NCBI GenBank assembly: GCA_017504305.1
Contig: JAFVRJ010000026.1
Location: forward strand, 1-64,000
Source of the DNA: Clostridia bacterium
GTDB taxonomy: Bacteria > Bacillota > Clostridia > Christensenellales > DTU072
Direction of reading: 5' to 3'
Length of the DNA: 64,000 nt
This document shows positions 53,628 to 64,000 of the stretch, in pieces. How positions within the stretch are numbered: the first letter of the stretch is position 1; each line of letters begins with the position of its first letter. The notes beneath the pieces were generated by a model. It saw nothing but the letters and a program-made list of their open reading frames with translations, was not told the origin of the DNA and made no database searches. The translations under genes and the position numbers were made by a program.

Positions 53628-56600
53628 TTCAGCTGCGGCAACAAGATGATTTCTTCTTCACCATAAGCATAGTTTTCGGTAATGAGAAGATCTCTTCCGC
53701 CATCAAGCCTCCACGTGTTGTCGACGTTGAATCTGAAACTATAGGTTTGACCATCAAGATCGAGTTGGAAGGAGTTTACAACAACGTCGTCGCTATACTT
53801 AATCCTCATTCTGTTGTTAATGAGTCTATCCCACGAAGTCTCAAGTAGCATTGAGTAATTTGACGTACCTTCGGGGTTTGCGTACATCTTTTGCGGATCT
53901 TCTTCATTTAGATCGCCAAAGAATATGAGACCCTTTTCAGGTAGCGGTATACCACCTTCGCCGATGAAGAAGTACGGGTTCAAAACGTCATAGTTATCGA
54001 AGTAATATGAACCAGTCATTCCGCCTGTTTCGTCTTGACGCATTACTTCGTAGGGATCGAATCCTTCAAGCGACTTCTCGCTGTGTTGTTGCCACCATTC
54101 GTAGTAGGTTAAGGTGTAATATCTCGGATCATCCTCGTCCTTTCCTAACGTTTCATCGAAGAACCTTACGCCTACGATATAGGATTGCTCGGTCTTAACC
54201 TCAAATCTTACCATTTGTTGTGCATCTTCACCGAGAGCAAATCCGGGGAATACAACGTAGAATCTCGTATCCTTACCCTTGTGTCCAAGACCTATTGCGG
54301 AATCGAGGTGGAAGGTGATCGGGAGATTTTCTTCTTCCTTTGTTAATGCGTATCTGTTTGCTATTTCAGCACTAACGGCTCCATCATTTGCGCCCATCTT
54401 AAACAATGATGCAACGCCGTTGATGGTAAACCTTATGGTATTTACAGCATTTCTGCCTGCCGGCATATGCGGGAAGTTGACCGCGAATTCACCTTGCTTG
54501 AAGCAATCTCTTACTACTGCTGCAGAAACGTTCTCTTCATCCGAATAGAGGTAAGGTTGAATCGTCGTGTCGCTATCCTTTAGAACGTCGATATCTTTAC
54601 CGGAAATAGTTCTATTGTAAATCTTTACGTTGAACTTCACTGTTTGTTCAAAGGCAAGGTCTCCATCGTATCTAATCGTTGCGGATACGGAAACATTTCC
54701 GCCTTCATATCCTTTAGAAGAATCAAGTATTCCCTTAACGGCGTCATCGTTCCAGCTTACCTTAATCTTACTGCTACCGAAGTTGTCAAATGCATATACG
54801 TTGTCATCTCCAACAAACTTTAGCTTGCTGCTTGCGCTCGGATAGATAGCATCAGGATTATAGATTGCAAACGGGTCGATTTCAAACGAATCTTTGTTTC
54901 CGTTATACTCATCTGCTAAGTAGAAGAATTCGGAGTCTTCTTTTTCAAAGAGTGTATCCAACGCTCTGCCCTTATAGTTGACGGCTATCGCTATCTCTTG
55001 TTGTCCTTGTGGGCAATCTTTGTCATAAAGGTTAATTGTTGCATATAGCGTTGCCGTGCCACCAGTAAAGTCTACTGCCTTATTGCCAACTTTATAAGCA
55101 TCTCTAAAGTCATAGGTTACGTATGCTTTGATCTCGCCACCTAAGGTTTGCAACGTGACGTTTCCGGCATTGACCATCGTCTTGATGTCGTTGGATTCGA
55201 TGCTTAATCCGTTTGCTGCGATACCATACGGATCAACGTCGTACGACATCTGCAATCCGCTTACGTAAGACATATTGGTAACGTTTATGATAAACGAAAC
55301 TTCTCTTTCAATATCTAAAGCAGCCGTTGTGGACTCGGGAGCAAAGTTGACGTTAGCTTGAATTCTTGCGCCCGCATACAGCCTCGTTTGTTCCGGAGCC
55401 CCGGTAATGACGTAGTTATCTTGAGTTAATTTGATTATTTGCTCGGTTACACCATCGCCATCGTTAAGAACAAGCTTAATTCTCTTATAGAAGGAGAAGG
55501 TTGCGCTTGCAAAGTTTCCATCATAGAGTTCGGTATGAGGATTGAGCTCTCTATTAATAGCTTCATCCATTGAGATAAAGTCGTCGCCTGACTCACTGTG
55601 TGATACGTAACGACGTACCGTTTCTCTATTGAGAACTTCTACGTTAACTTGAATGCTTTGAATACGGACTTCTCCATTGATAATGGTCTTTACGTGTGCA
55701 ATGGGTGCATCGTTATCGAAGGGCGAATCTTCACCGCTCGGTTGATACTTATAACCCTTTACGCTGTACTTCTCTTTGTTGCCGAAAAGTTTAGAATAAT
55801 CCCAATCTACTTCTACTTCAATAGGAGTATTGTAATCGTGGAAGTATGCAAGTACTGTTTCGGGTAGTCCTATAAAGCCCTTATAGGGATCAACGACCAT
55901 ACCGGTAATAATACCGTTTTCATCCACTCTCAATACGCTATTTTCCTCAAGACCTGCGCTGGATACGCCGATTTCGGTGAGGTGTGCAGAACGTACGTAG
56001 ATCGGAACCATAAAGGTTTGTTCGAGCTCGCCACCCTTATTGAGTGTTGCTTTTACGTTATACGTGCCACCGTTGAGGTTGTAGACGAGATTATCGGTAC
56101 TCCAATCAAGTTCGTACTTCTCTTCTTGACCATCTTTGAAGAGTACGGTTACGCCTTCTTCAAATTGTTTTGCCTCAACACGAACTTCTTCATCATTTAC
56201 TCTGCCAATCGATGCGTTTACGTCGTTTATGTCAAGATTGCCACGATAGCATACGAAGTAAACATCCTTTGCGGAGTGGTAGTAAACTTGAGCTATTTGT
56301 CCACCGATTATCTTCGCGTGTTCCGTTGACTTGGACCACGTTGCAACTTCCGCCGGCCATGCTTTTTGCTCAAGGAGAGCTGCTCCCACAACGGCTTCTG
56401 CAAGAGTATTTGCATTGCTTAATCCGGTCTCTGTCGAGGGGCTCTTAGCTATTGCTACTACGGTAGCTGTTCCGAGTGCGTCAAAGTCAATAGGCTCGTA
56501 TACACTGCCGGTAATGTTAGTGTTAGCATCGGTGTACCAAGTCTTAACACCTACTGCAACACGGCTTTCAACAACCACCTTAACGGGTAACGCTTGACGT

Positions 56601-59600
56601 ACTTCATAGCCATTTTCACCTGCACCAACAATTTCTTCTACGCCACCGAAGTCTTGGGTTACTCCGACCAAGAGGTTGATGTTGTGGGTGATTGTCTCTA
56701 AATAACCTAATTCAAACGTCGAGTATTGTACGTTGAGTGTCAAGTTTCTATTAGAGCTTGTCGTTACCTGGAGCCCGTCATCATCGAATCCAAAGAGCTT
56801 GTGGAGAGTATCCGCAACACTTCCGTTAATTGCGTACGGGTTAAGGGTTACTTCTTCGGGCAACGTATAGTCTATAATGGTTTCAACGTTCAAGTTGATC
56901 GTTTCGGTCGTCTTGAAGTATCCAAACTTGTCGTCCCCGATCCATGCGGTTGCTTCGTATCCTACGAGTTGATCTCCATCAATGATGGGAGCAACACTCT
57001 TCCAGATTACTTCTCTTTCGATGGTTATTATATTGTCGTTTGCATCCAACAAGCCGAGAGCTGCATACTTGGGAAGCGTAATCATATCATACGTATAGTA
57101 GCGCTTGCTTCCATTTGCGAAGTATTCGAACGGATCCGAGAACGCGGCATCATTGTAGTACGTTACCATTGCGTTGCCATCGGCTTCTGCAACCTTATAC
57201 TTTGCCTCATTTACGTAAGTGATGGGGAGGTCGCAGAAGTTATTTGCCTTCGTTCCTAATTGTACTTTGCCTTTTATTGTATTTAAAAGATAGAAGTCAC
57301 GTACGTTTACGTCGCCGAAATTGAACTTGGCGGAAACAACTTCCTCTCCAGCTTCAGTCATTACGGTCAACTTGTCAGGCATTACAAAGTTATAGGGGTC
57401 GCTTACAACGATATTGTAGCCTTCGCCGTTCTTCTCAATTGTGTAGCCTTCGCCCGATTGCGGAACAACGATACCCTCGATAGCTCTTGAAGCGAATAGG
57501 TCTTCAGTAAGCGTCCAAACGATACGTTGCGTCCAGATTTGCTTGCCCGCTTTATATCCCTTATTTGCAATAAGTACGCTAATTTGCGGAGCTTCACCCT
57601 CTGCATATTTAGCTTTGAGACCACCTTCGTCAACGTAATCCCAACCAACTATTTCGAAAGATTCTGCATTGATTGTTCTACCTTGGATTTGGTGGATCGT
57701 TGCGGTAATTCCACTGTTAGTATTTCCGTTGCTGTCGAACAAGTGCTTGTTGATATCGTTATCAGCGTTGTATACGTTAATACCACCGTCAACTACGGGA
57801 ACGTTTAATCCCGAAATCGTCGACTTAACCAAACTTACGCGTACGTATGGAATAGTATCTACGCCAAACGCTTCGTCAAGGAACAATACGTCAACGTAAT
57901 GCCATGCACCGCTCGTATGGGCTTCTTTAATGCGTACGTTGGTCATGTATTCTTTCTTGTTAATAGTTACAACATCACCTTCAACCAAGCCATTAAGCGT
58001 GCTGTTTGCGATGTCAAAGTATACTTGCGTTGCCTTTGCACCATTTACACCGGCGTAGTTGACGTTGGGCGTATTGGTTATGGATCCCATTACGTTATCA
58101 ACGGTTTGTCCATCTTGAACGTAAGATTCATACGGATATACGTTGATTTGCTCAACGGTTCTCGGATCCATTGCAGGTATTTCAAAGTAGGTTTCTAACG
58201 CGTTTGCCTCTCCGCCACCCATTTCTTCAAAGAGGGCTACCTTCCAAACGTAGGTGCCGCCTGCATATGAAAGCGCTTTGCCGTCCTTGATTGTCCACGT
58301 AAAGTTCTTGCCTTCTAATAAGGTAGTCGTATAGTGGATTTCTTTGCTGTCAGGATATCCGTATTCTACTCTAATCTTACTCGGCAAGTTGAACGGGTTG
58401 TGTATGCCGGAGTATGCCGTCGTTACGCTAGGCCCATCGTTATAGACGTATTTCTTGTCCAACGTCTCGCCGGCGCTGTCCAGAGCTTTAAGATATTCAT
58501 CAAAGCTACCACTATCAACGCCTTCTACTACGATTGCATAGTAATCTTCAGTTATATATGCCGTTATATTCGATTGCCTACCGCGATAAGTGGTGGTTAC
58601 GATCTCGTGCTCGTTAACGTTAGAGCCAAAGGCTATGCGTTGCGGCCATCCACCATCTAAATTATTAACAGTGCCATCTAAACTGAACTTATCGAACGTT
58701 ACCGCTTTACCCTTTTCAAAGTAAACGATAGTCATGTTGCCGATAGTCATGTTGTCTTCTTTACCGACAGGAGTATAAGCAACTGTTAGGGTAACAGCGT
58801 TTTGTGCTCTGTCTTCAAACGGCGTCGGAGTTACTAATTCTTTTCTTATTTCAGGCAACGAGCTATTTACAATATACTTCGGATTTACAACAACGTCGAT
58901 AGTTACCTTTTGTACGTTTTCACGAGCATCCTTAAGATAGAATACTATAGGATAAGTTTTCCTGGTTATTGCATTGTAATCTATAGTGTCGAGCTTTGAT
59001 AAGTCGTGACCCTCTACGTTACGCCAAATGCTCTCACCGCTTTCGATCGTATGTTCACCCTCTTCGGTGTGTACGTTCAATTCGGTTATCGTGCTTAAGA
59101 TTCCCTTAACATTAGTGTTTTCGAAGGGGTTTACCACGTATTCAAATACAGTATTTCCTTCTTTGACAACTGTGTCGATCTCTACCTCGTAAGAGCCAAT
59201 TTGTCCATTGTATCTAATGGAGCTTCCAATCGTCGTAGATCCGTTGACAAAGCCTTGCTCTGCAAGAAGGGTGCTGTATTCTTGAGCTTCCTCAAACGAT
59301 ATGCCTTGATATACTATATAGTCTGCATGGAATCTGCCCTCGTCCTTCATATAGACACTTGCTTTTTGGTCTTTTAAGGAGTGGAGTATTCCATATTTCT
59401 TAAGTATTTCGTCAGCCGACAACTCATTTGCGGTTAACTTCTTCAGCGCCTTGTTGAGTTCGCCTACATTCTTGAACGCTATGCTACTGTTAGCAAGATC
59501 CTTTTGGTTCGCCAAGGTCAAAATCATGACCGTTGTCTTATTGCCAGACACCTCATCAACAAGGGTTTCAAAGGTGAAGTCTCCGTAGAGGTTAGATTGC

Positions 59601-62600
59601 AACGTGTTCACGTCGGTGATTTCACGTGATGTAACGGGTATTTTGACCTCGATAGTTACCGCTTTAGAAGACTTCTCGGTTTGAGTATCTTTAAAGCTAT
59701 ATGTAAGCAAGCACGTAGTATCTTCGCCCGTGTAGCTTACTTTAGAATCACTGAAGTCCCAAACAAGATTATCAAAGACATATTTTCTATAGAGGAAGTC
59801 GGTTTCTTTTCCATCTATGTTAAAGGTCTTAAGTTCGCCACCAGGCAAGGTGTAAGTAAGCTTTGCGGTATACTCAAATTGTTCAGGTAATAATGCCTTA
59901 TAGTCATCCCACGTTGTAAATGTGTAAGGATCAATTTCGGGCATTTCGAGAGCGGGGTCACCCTGTGTTTCATTACCATCATTGTCAATCCTTAACGTTG
60001 AAGTCGGATCTACCTTAATACCGCTTTGAACGGTTGCTTGGATATGTTGAACAACGCCGTTTTCATCCATGCCGTAAATCTTATCTGCAATATAACCTAC
60101 TACAAGACCGGAAGTATACTCACCATCATCTCTGGGAGTAAAGTCAAGTCTGCTGAAGTCCCAACAGATTTCTACGCCAAGAGAATCAGTAGACGTACCG
60201 TCTGCAAAGCTTGCATTATTACGTGACGGCAAGATCATATTGATATCATTAACAACATATGTGCCGTTTTTATTGATATTGTGTCTTACGCCACCGGTTT
60301 CTGCTGTCCAAGTTCCGCCGTATGCAGTAAAGTCGAGCATGTTGTACGGATCGTGGAATACGATTCTTTCCGGAGCGGTGTAGATTTTAGAATTTTCTCC
60401 GTCAAATTGATAATATAATCCGCCAAGCGCGTTAACGGAGCGTAGTCTTAAACCGGTATTGTGTAAGTCGAGCTCCCAGAATCTATCGTCTTTTGCGCTC
60501 ATGATTTCAAGAGCTTGAACAAACTTGCTCTCGGTGGAATAATCGATAGAACCATCTGCCTTTAACGGATAACGACTTGCATATGAATACTCATAGCTAT
60601 CAATAACTTCATTTAAGAATGCGGATCCATTCAAAAGACCGGTCCAGTTGGGGTTGTCAACTTTGTAGTTGGTTTCAGTAACCATCCAGCCTACGTCACC
60701 ATATATGAAGTCTTTATCATCAAAGTGTCCGTAAACGTCTCTTACGTATGTCTTACCAACAAGGACCTTGTGTACTAATCCATCCTCGAGTTTTACGTAA
60801 CGGTAGTCGCTTATGATTACGTAGGAGTTTACAATGTTAGTTGCTATCCACTCCTTGATCATCGACTCGATCTCTGCATAGTTTTCGTCCAACGGTTTAC
60901 CTTCTCTATCGTAAAGGATGGTATCTGCACGAAGGATTGTTGCATTGGGTGTATATGTGGAGCTTTCCTTCATTAAACCCATCGTTGAGGTGGTGTATGA
61001 AGCGCCATTAACAAAGAGCGTGATGCGGTTTAATAACGCGTGTGCGCCTCTGTTCATCGAGATCTTTGCGTAGATAGATTTATCGATAAAGTCGAGTTCG
61101 CGATAGAAACCGCTTGTTATATTGCCATCATCGTCTAATACTGCAGCCTCTTTTACAGAACCTTCACTTTGTCCAACGTTGCTTGACCACGATGCAATAG
61201 TTCCATCGAGAGTTGCATATCGCTTGTGGTTTTCACCATTGTATTTATTATAGTTATATCCAACTAGCTTGTCGTCGACGTCAAGCACACCTGCGTTATC
61301 AATGAGGTCGTTAACGTCGGTGGTCAAGTGACCATATTCTGCGGCAAGTTTGGTTTCAATATCGTCGCTAACACCGATCTTAATCATCTCGCTATTGCCT
61401 ATGATTTCTGCATCATATTCGCCGGTTAATTCATTGTAGTCAGACGTTACGTAACCATACGTTTGGGTTCTCTTTGTTTCCGTCCAAAGGGTTGAAGAAA
61501 CTGCCGTTTGTTGTAACGGGCTTCCCTCGAGGTCTTTTTCTTCGATCATCGAGTATGCATACGTAATGGGTAATATGTGAGAAACCAATCTCATCACCTG
61601 ATCGACAAGGTCAATCAAGAAATCAAGCTCATAGATACCCATTTGGATAAGGTTGATGACGAAGAACATAGCGTCAGCACTCAAAATTCCGCCAAGAAGA
61701 TCCGGCAATAAATCGTTAATGGCAGCACCCGCCATACTACCAAGCAAACCACCAATTAATCTTTGACTTGCTTCATAACGGATGCTTCTAAAGTCAACTT
61801 CGTTCTTAAATACGTAATCACCGTATTGTTCCTCTAGCTCTTCACTAAACTCGCCATAGAACTTAAGTTCTTTAATGCTATTATCAGAAGTTCCTTCAGG
61901 TGCTTGGCAAAGATCTGCCATATTATAGCGTTGATCTTTGGTCAATTGACCATATCCCATTATCGGGAGAAGCAATCCGTAAAGCATATCCAATAAACCA
62001 TTGATAACTTCGCTATTTACCCATGCTTCGATATAGGTAATACCATCCGAAGTGTCTTCTCTACCCTTTTCAAAACCGGTAACATAGTTGGTCCACGGAA
62101 CAAATATGGGCTTGCCCATAACGTCGAGATATTGGGAGGTCGTATCGAATCCTTGAGCAGAACCAAGCAATGAATTAAATACGTTGCCAGTAACGCTACC
62201 AAGGATGTTGCCACCAATACCGCCGATCGCGTTGGATATAGCATTAGAGATAGCGGAGGATGCTTGTCCCTTTGCGGTATCAACAAGCATGTTGAGCATC
62301 TCGTTGCCTAATTGTTCTAAATATTGATATTGGGTTAGCGGTATGCCATCTTGAGTATAACCAGCATCCCAATCTTCTTGGTTAGAAGGATCTACACTTG
62401 AGGCATCCGAATAGTCTGCACCAAGACGCAGTCTCAATCCCGTAACGTATTGAGATAAGTCTAATCCTGCTGACTTCTCGCTTTGCTTGTTCATCCATGG
62501 CGGAACTTCTTTCGGAACAAGATAAATGGTACCAACGTCAACTACCGCCTCGTTTTCACTCATTATAATCTTATTTTTGATAGGCTTACCGCTTGAGTCA

Positions 62601-64000
62601 ACGTTAAGCTTACCATCAACGTAGGTTAAACGTGAATCGTAATCGTAGTTTACGTAATCAGTACTTCTTACCTTCAAAATGTACTCGGTTCCGAGTGCAA
62701 GTCCGTCGATGCTGATAACACCATTTTCTATATTGCTTAATGGGTTGCCATCGCCATCTACTGCATAGCTGCCCGTATAAACACCATCTACATAATTCAA
62801 CTTTTTTGCATAGTTAAGTGCGTTATTACGTAAATAGTTGTTTTGGATTTCACTACCACCTTGGAACTTATTGCGTTCCATTCCATCAGCAGAGTCGGAC
62901 AACCTGATAGTATGACCGGGTATTTCAAGCCATAACTCAAGGGAGCCAATGCTTGACGAGTCTTCCACTGCCTTTTTAGCCGCCAAAACGATTCTATAAA
63001 CGTTAGAGCTTGTTGCACCAGTTACGTGCTTTTGATTGAGGAATAATCTTACTTCAACAATAGCTCTTACGCCGTCTTGATAACTGATCGCATGATAGTA
63101 TCTACCCTTGATTTTTTCAGTTACAACAAATCCGAGCTTTCCATCAAGCTTATTGTCCTTAAATGCATTAAGTGCAGTTTGTGCCGTTGTTGCATCCTTA
63201 TAATCGTAAACGTGATATACAATATTATCACGAACAAAGCTTGCGTATAATCCTCCGTTTTCTGGATCTACCGGAACAAGATTATCGTCAAACGAGTTGT
63301 CAAACGACGTGCATATATCTTGCATTGCTTTTTGATTATACTTAAGCTCAGTCCTATTGCTTTGAGCATACGTAGCAAACACTGCCGTATCACTACCATT
63401 TAATATGGTTGCTGCGCCGTTATGGAATGCAACGACTATTCTATGTGCAACGATCTTTTGCGAACCATAGCTATATTTTTGGTTTACAAATGCTCTTGCC
63501 TCAACCATTGCGTTTGCTTTGGTTGCATAATGATATGTTGCGTTTACCTCGACTCTTGTGAAATCATTATTGCTATCAAGAGCCTTTGCAAATGCATTAA
63601 GTGCGGAAGTCGTATCAGCTTCCGAATTGTAATTATAGACACGATATTCAACGTTGTTTTCTACAAAGCTCGAGTAAAGGGTTCCATTTGCACTAAGATC
63701 TGCAACAAAGCTCTCCTTGAAGGCTACGTCAATAGACGTGGTCTTTGCTTCTTCAAATCGTGCCATATTGGTTGCATCGTGTGCGATATCGGTAAACACT
63801 TTAAGAGCAGACTCGCCCACAAGATATTCGTCTTTTAGCGTTACCAAAAGTCCGGTTATCTTGCCGGTTACAACGGTTTCGCCGCCTTCGCCACCGTCAC
63901 CGCCTTCGCCGCCTTCGCCACCTTCGCCGCCGTCACCACCGTCGCCGCCGCCACCGGTAGACTCGTTGATTAGCTTTTCGCAGAAAATTTCGTATCCACT
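53450..64000 (-). CDS. Giant surface/secreted protein with recurring DPY/NPF-led modules (5' end outside window)
   Basis: The frame is open from the window edge for more than 3,500 residues. The apparent TTG start at 63847 is not real: the frame continues upstream through a Gly-rich linker of (GG(D/E)) units (63882-63955) preceded by SGYEIFCEKLIN. Beyond the linker come two related domains of about 165 residues (63.8-62.95 kb, sharing the LY(S/A)SFV, ALNAF and NQK signatures). Then come a hydrophobic/amphipathic block (62.3-61.5 kb) and about a dozen beta-rich segments each introduced by DPY, DPF or NPF and often followed by a WDFS-like strand (60.36-53.9 kb). No enzyme motif was found. The last about 60 codons (below 53640) are the wrong frame; the true end is the 52311-53627 segment. 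Confidence 0.7.
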   Translation of the reverse strand, partial: SGYEIFCEKLINESTGGGGDGGDGGEGGEGGEGGDGGEGGETVVTGKITGLLVTLKDEYLVGESALKVFTDIAHDATNMARFEEAKTTSIDVAFKESFVADLSANGTLYSSFVENNVEYRVYNYNSEADTTSALNAFAKALDSNNDFTRVEVNATYHYATKANAMVEARAFVNQKYSYGSQKIVAHRIVVAFHNGAATILNGSDTAVFATYAQSNRTELKYNQKAMQDICTSFDNSFDDNLVPVDPENGGLYASFVRDNIVYHVYDYKDATTAQTALNAFKDNKLDGKLGFVVTEKIKGRYYHAISYQDGVRAIVEVRLFLNQKHVTGATSSNVYRIVLAAKKAVEDSSSIGSLELWLEIPGHTIRLSDSADGMERNKFQGGSEIQNNYLRNNALNYAKKLNYVDGVYTGSYAVDGDGNPLSNIENGVISIDGLALGTEYILKVRSTDYVNYDYDSRLTYVDGKLNVDSSGKPIKNKIIMSENEAVVDVGTIYLVPKEVPPWMNKQSEKSAGLDLSQYVTGLRLRLGADYSDASSVDPSNQEDWDAGYTQDGIPLTQYQYLEQLGNEMLNMLVDTAKGQASSAISNAISNAIGGIGGNILGSVTGNVFNSLLGSAQGFDTTSQYLDVMGKPIFVPWTNYVTGFEKGREDTSDGITYIEAWVNSEVINGLLDMLYGLLLPIMGYGQLTKDQRYNMADLCQAPEGTSDNSIKELKFYGEFSEELEEQYGDYVFKNEVDFRSIRYEASQRLIGGLLGSMAGAAINDLLPDLLGGILSADAMFFVINLIQMGIYELDFLIDLVDQVMRLVSHILPITYAYSMIEEKDLEGSPLQQTAVSSTLWTETKRTQTYGYVTSDYNELTGEYDAEIIGNSEMIKIGVSDDIETKLAAEYGHLTTDVNDLIDNAGVLDVDDKLVGYNYNKYNGENHKRYATLDGTIASWSSNVGQSEGSVKEAAVLDDDGNITSGFYRELDFIDKSIYAKISMNRGAHALLNRITLFVNGASYTTSTMGLMKESSTYTPNATILRADTILYDREGKPLDENYAEIESMIKEWIATNIVNSYVIISDYRYVKLEDGLVHKVLVGKTYVRDVYGHFDDKDFIYGDVGWMVTETNYKVDNPNWTGLLNGSAFLNEVIDSYEYSYASRYPLKADGSIDYSTESKFVQALEIMSAKDDRFWELDLHNTGLRLRSVNALGGLYYQFDGENSKIYTAPERIVFHDPYNMLDFTAYGGTWTAETGGVRHNINKNGTYVVNDINMILPSRNNASFADGTSTDSLGVEICWDFSRLDFTPRDDGEYTSGLVVGYIADKIYGMDENGVVQHIQATVQSGIKVDPTSTLRIDNDGNETQGDPALEMPEIDPYTFTTWDDYKALLPEQFEYTAKLTYTLPGGELKTFNIDGKETDFLYRKYVFDNLVWDFSDSKVSYTGEDTTCLLTYSFKDTQTEKSSKAVTIEVKIPVTSREITDVNTLQSNLYGDFTFETLVDEVSGNKTTVMILTLANQKDLANSSIAFKNVGELNKALKKLTANELSADEILKKYGILHSLKDQKASVYMKDEGRFHADYIVYQGISFEEAQEYSTLLAEQGFVNGSTTIGSSIRYNGQIGSYEVEIDTVVKEGNTVFEYVVNPFENTNVKGILSTITELNVHTEEGEHTIESGESIWRNVEGHDLSKLDTIDYNAITRKTYPIVFYLKDARENVQKVTIDVVVNPKYIVNSSLPEIRKELVTPTPFEDRAQNAVTLTVAYTPVGKEDNMTIGNMTIVYFEKGKAVTFDKFSLDGTVNNLDGGWPQRIAFGSNVNEHEIVTTTYRGRQSNITAYITEDYYAIVVEGVDSGSFDEYLKALDSAGETLDKKYVYNDGPSVTTAYSGIHNPFNLPSKIRVEYGYPDSKEIHYTTTLLEGKNFTWTIKDGKALSYAGGTYVWKVALFEEMGGGEANALETYFEIPAMDPRTVEQINVYPYESYVQDGQTVDNVMGSITNTPNVNYAGVNGAKATQVYFDIANSTLNGLVEGDVVTINKKEYMTNVRIKEAHTSGAWHYVDVLFLDEAFGVDTIPYVRVSLVKSTISGLNVPVVDGGINVYNADNDINKHLFDSNGNTNSGITATIHQIQGRTINAESFEIVGWDYVDEGGLKAKYAEGEAPQISVLIANKGYKAGKQIWTQRIVWTLTEDLFASRAIEGIVVPQSGEGYTIEKNGEGYNIVVSDPYNFVMPDKLTVMTEAGEEVVSAKFNFGDVNVRDFYLLNTIKGKVQLGTKANNFCDLPITYVNEAKYKVAEADGNAMVTYYNDAAFSDPFEYFANGSKRYYTYDMITLPKYAALGLLDANDNIITIEREVIWKSVAPIIDGDQLVGYEATAWIGDDKFGYFKTTETINLNVETIIDYTLPEEVTLNPYAINGSVADTLHKLFGFDDDGLQVTTSSNRNLTLNVQYSTFELGYLETITHNINLLVGVTQDFGGVEEIVGAGENGYEVRQALPVKVVVESRVAVGVKTWYTDANTNITGSVYEPIDFDALGTATVVAIAKSPSTETGLSNANTLAEAVVGAALLEQKAWPAEVATWSKSTEHAKIIGGQIAQVYYHSAKDVYFVCYRGNLDINDVNASIGRVNDEEVRVEAKQFEEGVTVLFKDGQEEKYELDWSTDNLVYNLNGGTYNVKATLNKGGELEQTFMVPIYVRSAHLTEIGVSSAGLEENSVLRVDENGIITGMVVDPYKGFIGLPETVLAYFHDYNTPIEVEVDWDYSKLFGNKEKYSVKGYKYQPSGEDSPFDNDAPIAHVKTIINGEVRIQSIQVNVEVLNRETVRRYVSHSESGDDFISMDEAINRELNPHTELYDGNFASATFSFYKRIKLVLNDGDGVTEQIIKLTQDNYVITGAPEQTRLYAGARIQANVNFAPESTTAALDIEREVSFIINVTNMSYVSGLQMSYDVDPYGIAANGLSIESNDIKTMVNAGNVTLQTLGGEIKAYVTYDFRDAYKVGNKAVDFTGGTATLYATINLYDKDCPQGQQEIAIAVNYKGRALDTLFEKEDSEFFYLADEYNGNKDSFEIDPFAIYNPDAIYPSASSKLKFVGDDNVYAFDNFGSSKIKVSWNDDAVKGILDSSKGYEGGNVSVSATIRYDGDLAFEQTVKFNVKIYNRTISGKDIDVLKDSDTTIQPYLYSDEENVSAAVVRDCFKQGEFAVNFPHMPAGRNAVNTIRFTINGVASLFKMGANDGAVSAEIANRYALTKEEENLPITFHLDSAIGLGHKGKDTRFYVVFPGFALGEDAQQMVRFEVKTEQSYIVGVRFFDETLGKDEDDPRYYTLTYYEWWQQHSEKSLEGFDPYEVMRQDETGGMTGSYYFDNYDVLNPYFFIGEGGIPLPEKGLIFFGDLNEEDPQKMYANPEGTSNYSMLLETSWDRLINNRMRIKYSDDVVVNSFQLDLDGQTYSFRFNVDNTWRLDGGRDLLITENYAYGEEEIILLPQLKWQRTRISMVTLSVKLVKTTSTKLPSIMENRFYSRAYTIRESTAVEPSIITITSGALTW

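Noticed and set aside
63847-63847. TTG at 63847 as the start of the giant protein.
   Set aside because: The frame remains open and protein-like (Gly-rich linker) to the window edge, with no ribosome site at the TTG.

Overview
The window looks like a chromosomal segment of an uncultured, spore-forming, fermentative member of the Clostridia (Bacillota), probably a gut lineage. The pointers are a SpoIIE-type sporulation phosphatase, an AddAB recombination nuclease, Na+-pumping oxaloacetate decarboxylase genes, BspA-type leucine-rich repeat proteins, a dockerin-bearing protease and strong GGAGG ribosome sites with sigma-A-like promoters. The assignment rests on gene content only; there is no rRNA in the window. 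No tRNA, rRNA or CRISPR array was found, and coding density is high.

Left part (1-13.3 kb). The window opens in an array of about 124-bp tandem repeats, each carrying a nested hairpin whose stems change sequence but keep pairing. It ends exactly at the stop of a DUF2804 gene. Then come two transcription units for Na+-translocating decarboxylase: an extra beta subunit plus a small membrane protein, and a full alpha/gamma/biotin-carrier/beta operon. Next are a tyrosine phosphatase with a leaderless-looking promoter, a decayed PHP-domain gene with an internal deletion, a pair of overlapping U32-family RNA hydroxylation genes, and a P1-type self-processing aminopeptidase.

Middle (13.3-45 kb). 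A 350-bp multi-hairpin element with terminal inverted repeats (MITE-like) precedes a membrane-anchored phosphoesterase and a CPA2 cation/proton antiporter paired with a small PII-like protein. Divergent from these, a class I fumarase (two subunits) is followed by an unusual ClC transporter. A 40-residue membrane peptide gene and a natural fusion of XRE repressor, cupin and acyl-CoA ligase come next. The strand then switches for the rest of the window: a BspA-like LRR lipoprotein, a GPH sugar symporter, CorA, an unknown membrane protein, addBA, spoIIE, and a probable operon of signal peptidase, a degenerate hydrolase, a Ca2+-type P-ATPase and a GH20 hexosaminidase.

Right part (45-64 kb). This region is devoted to very large secreted proteins. 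A 2085-residue M6 metalloprotease carries an RCC1-like propeller, Ig-like repeats and a C-terminal dockerin. It overlaps a small lipoprotein whose C-terminal half resembles a cohesin, so the two may form a minimal protease-anchoring pair. To its right, running off the window edge, lies a giant protein of more than 3,800 residues with recurring DPY/NPF-led modules, broken by one frameshift near 53.64 kb.

The most likely undescribed elements are the covarying tandem hairpin repeats at the left edge, the multi-hairpin element at 13.3 kb, the dockerin/cohesin-like protease pair, and the DPY-module giant protein.
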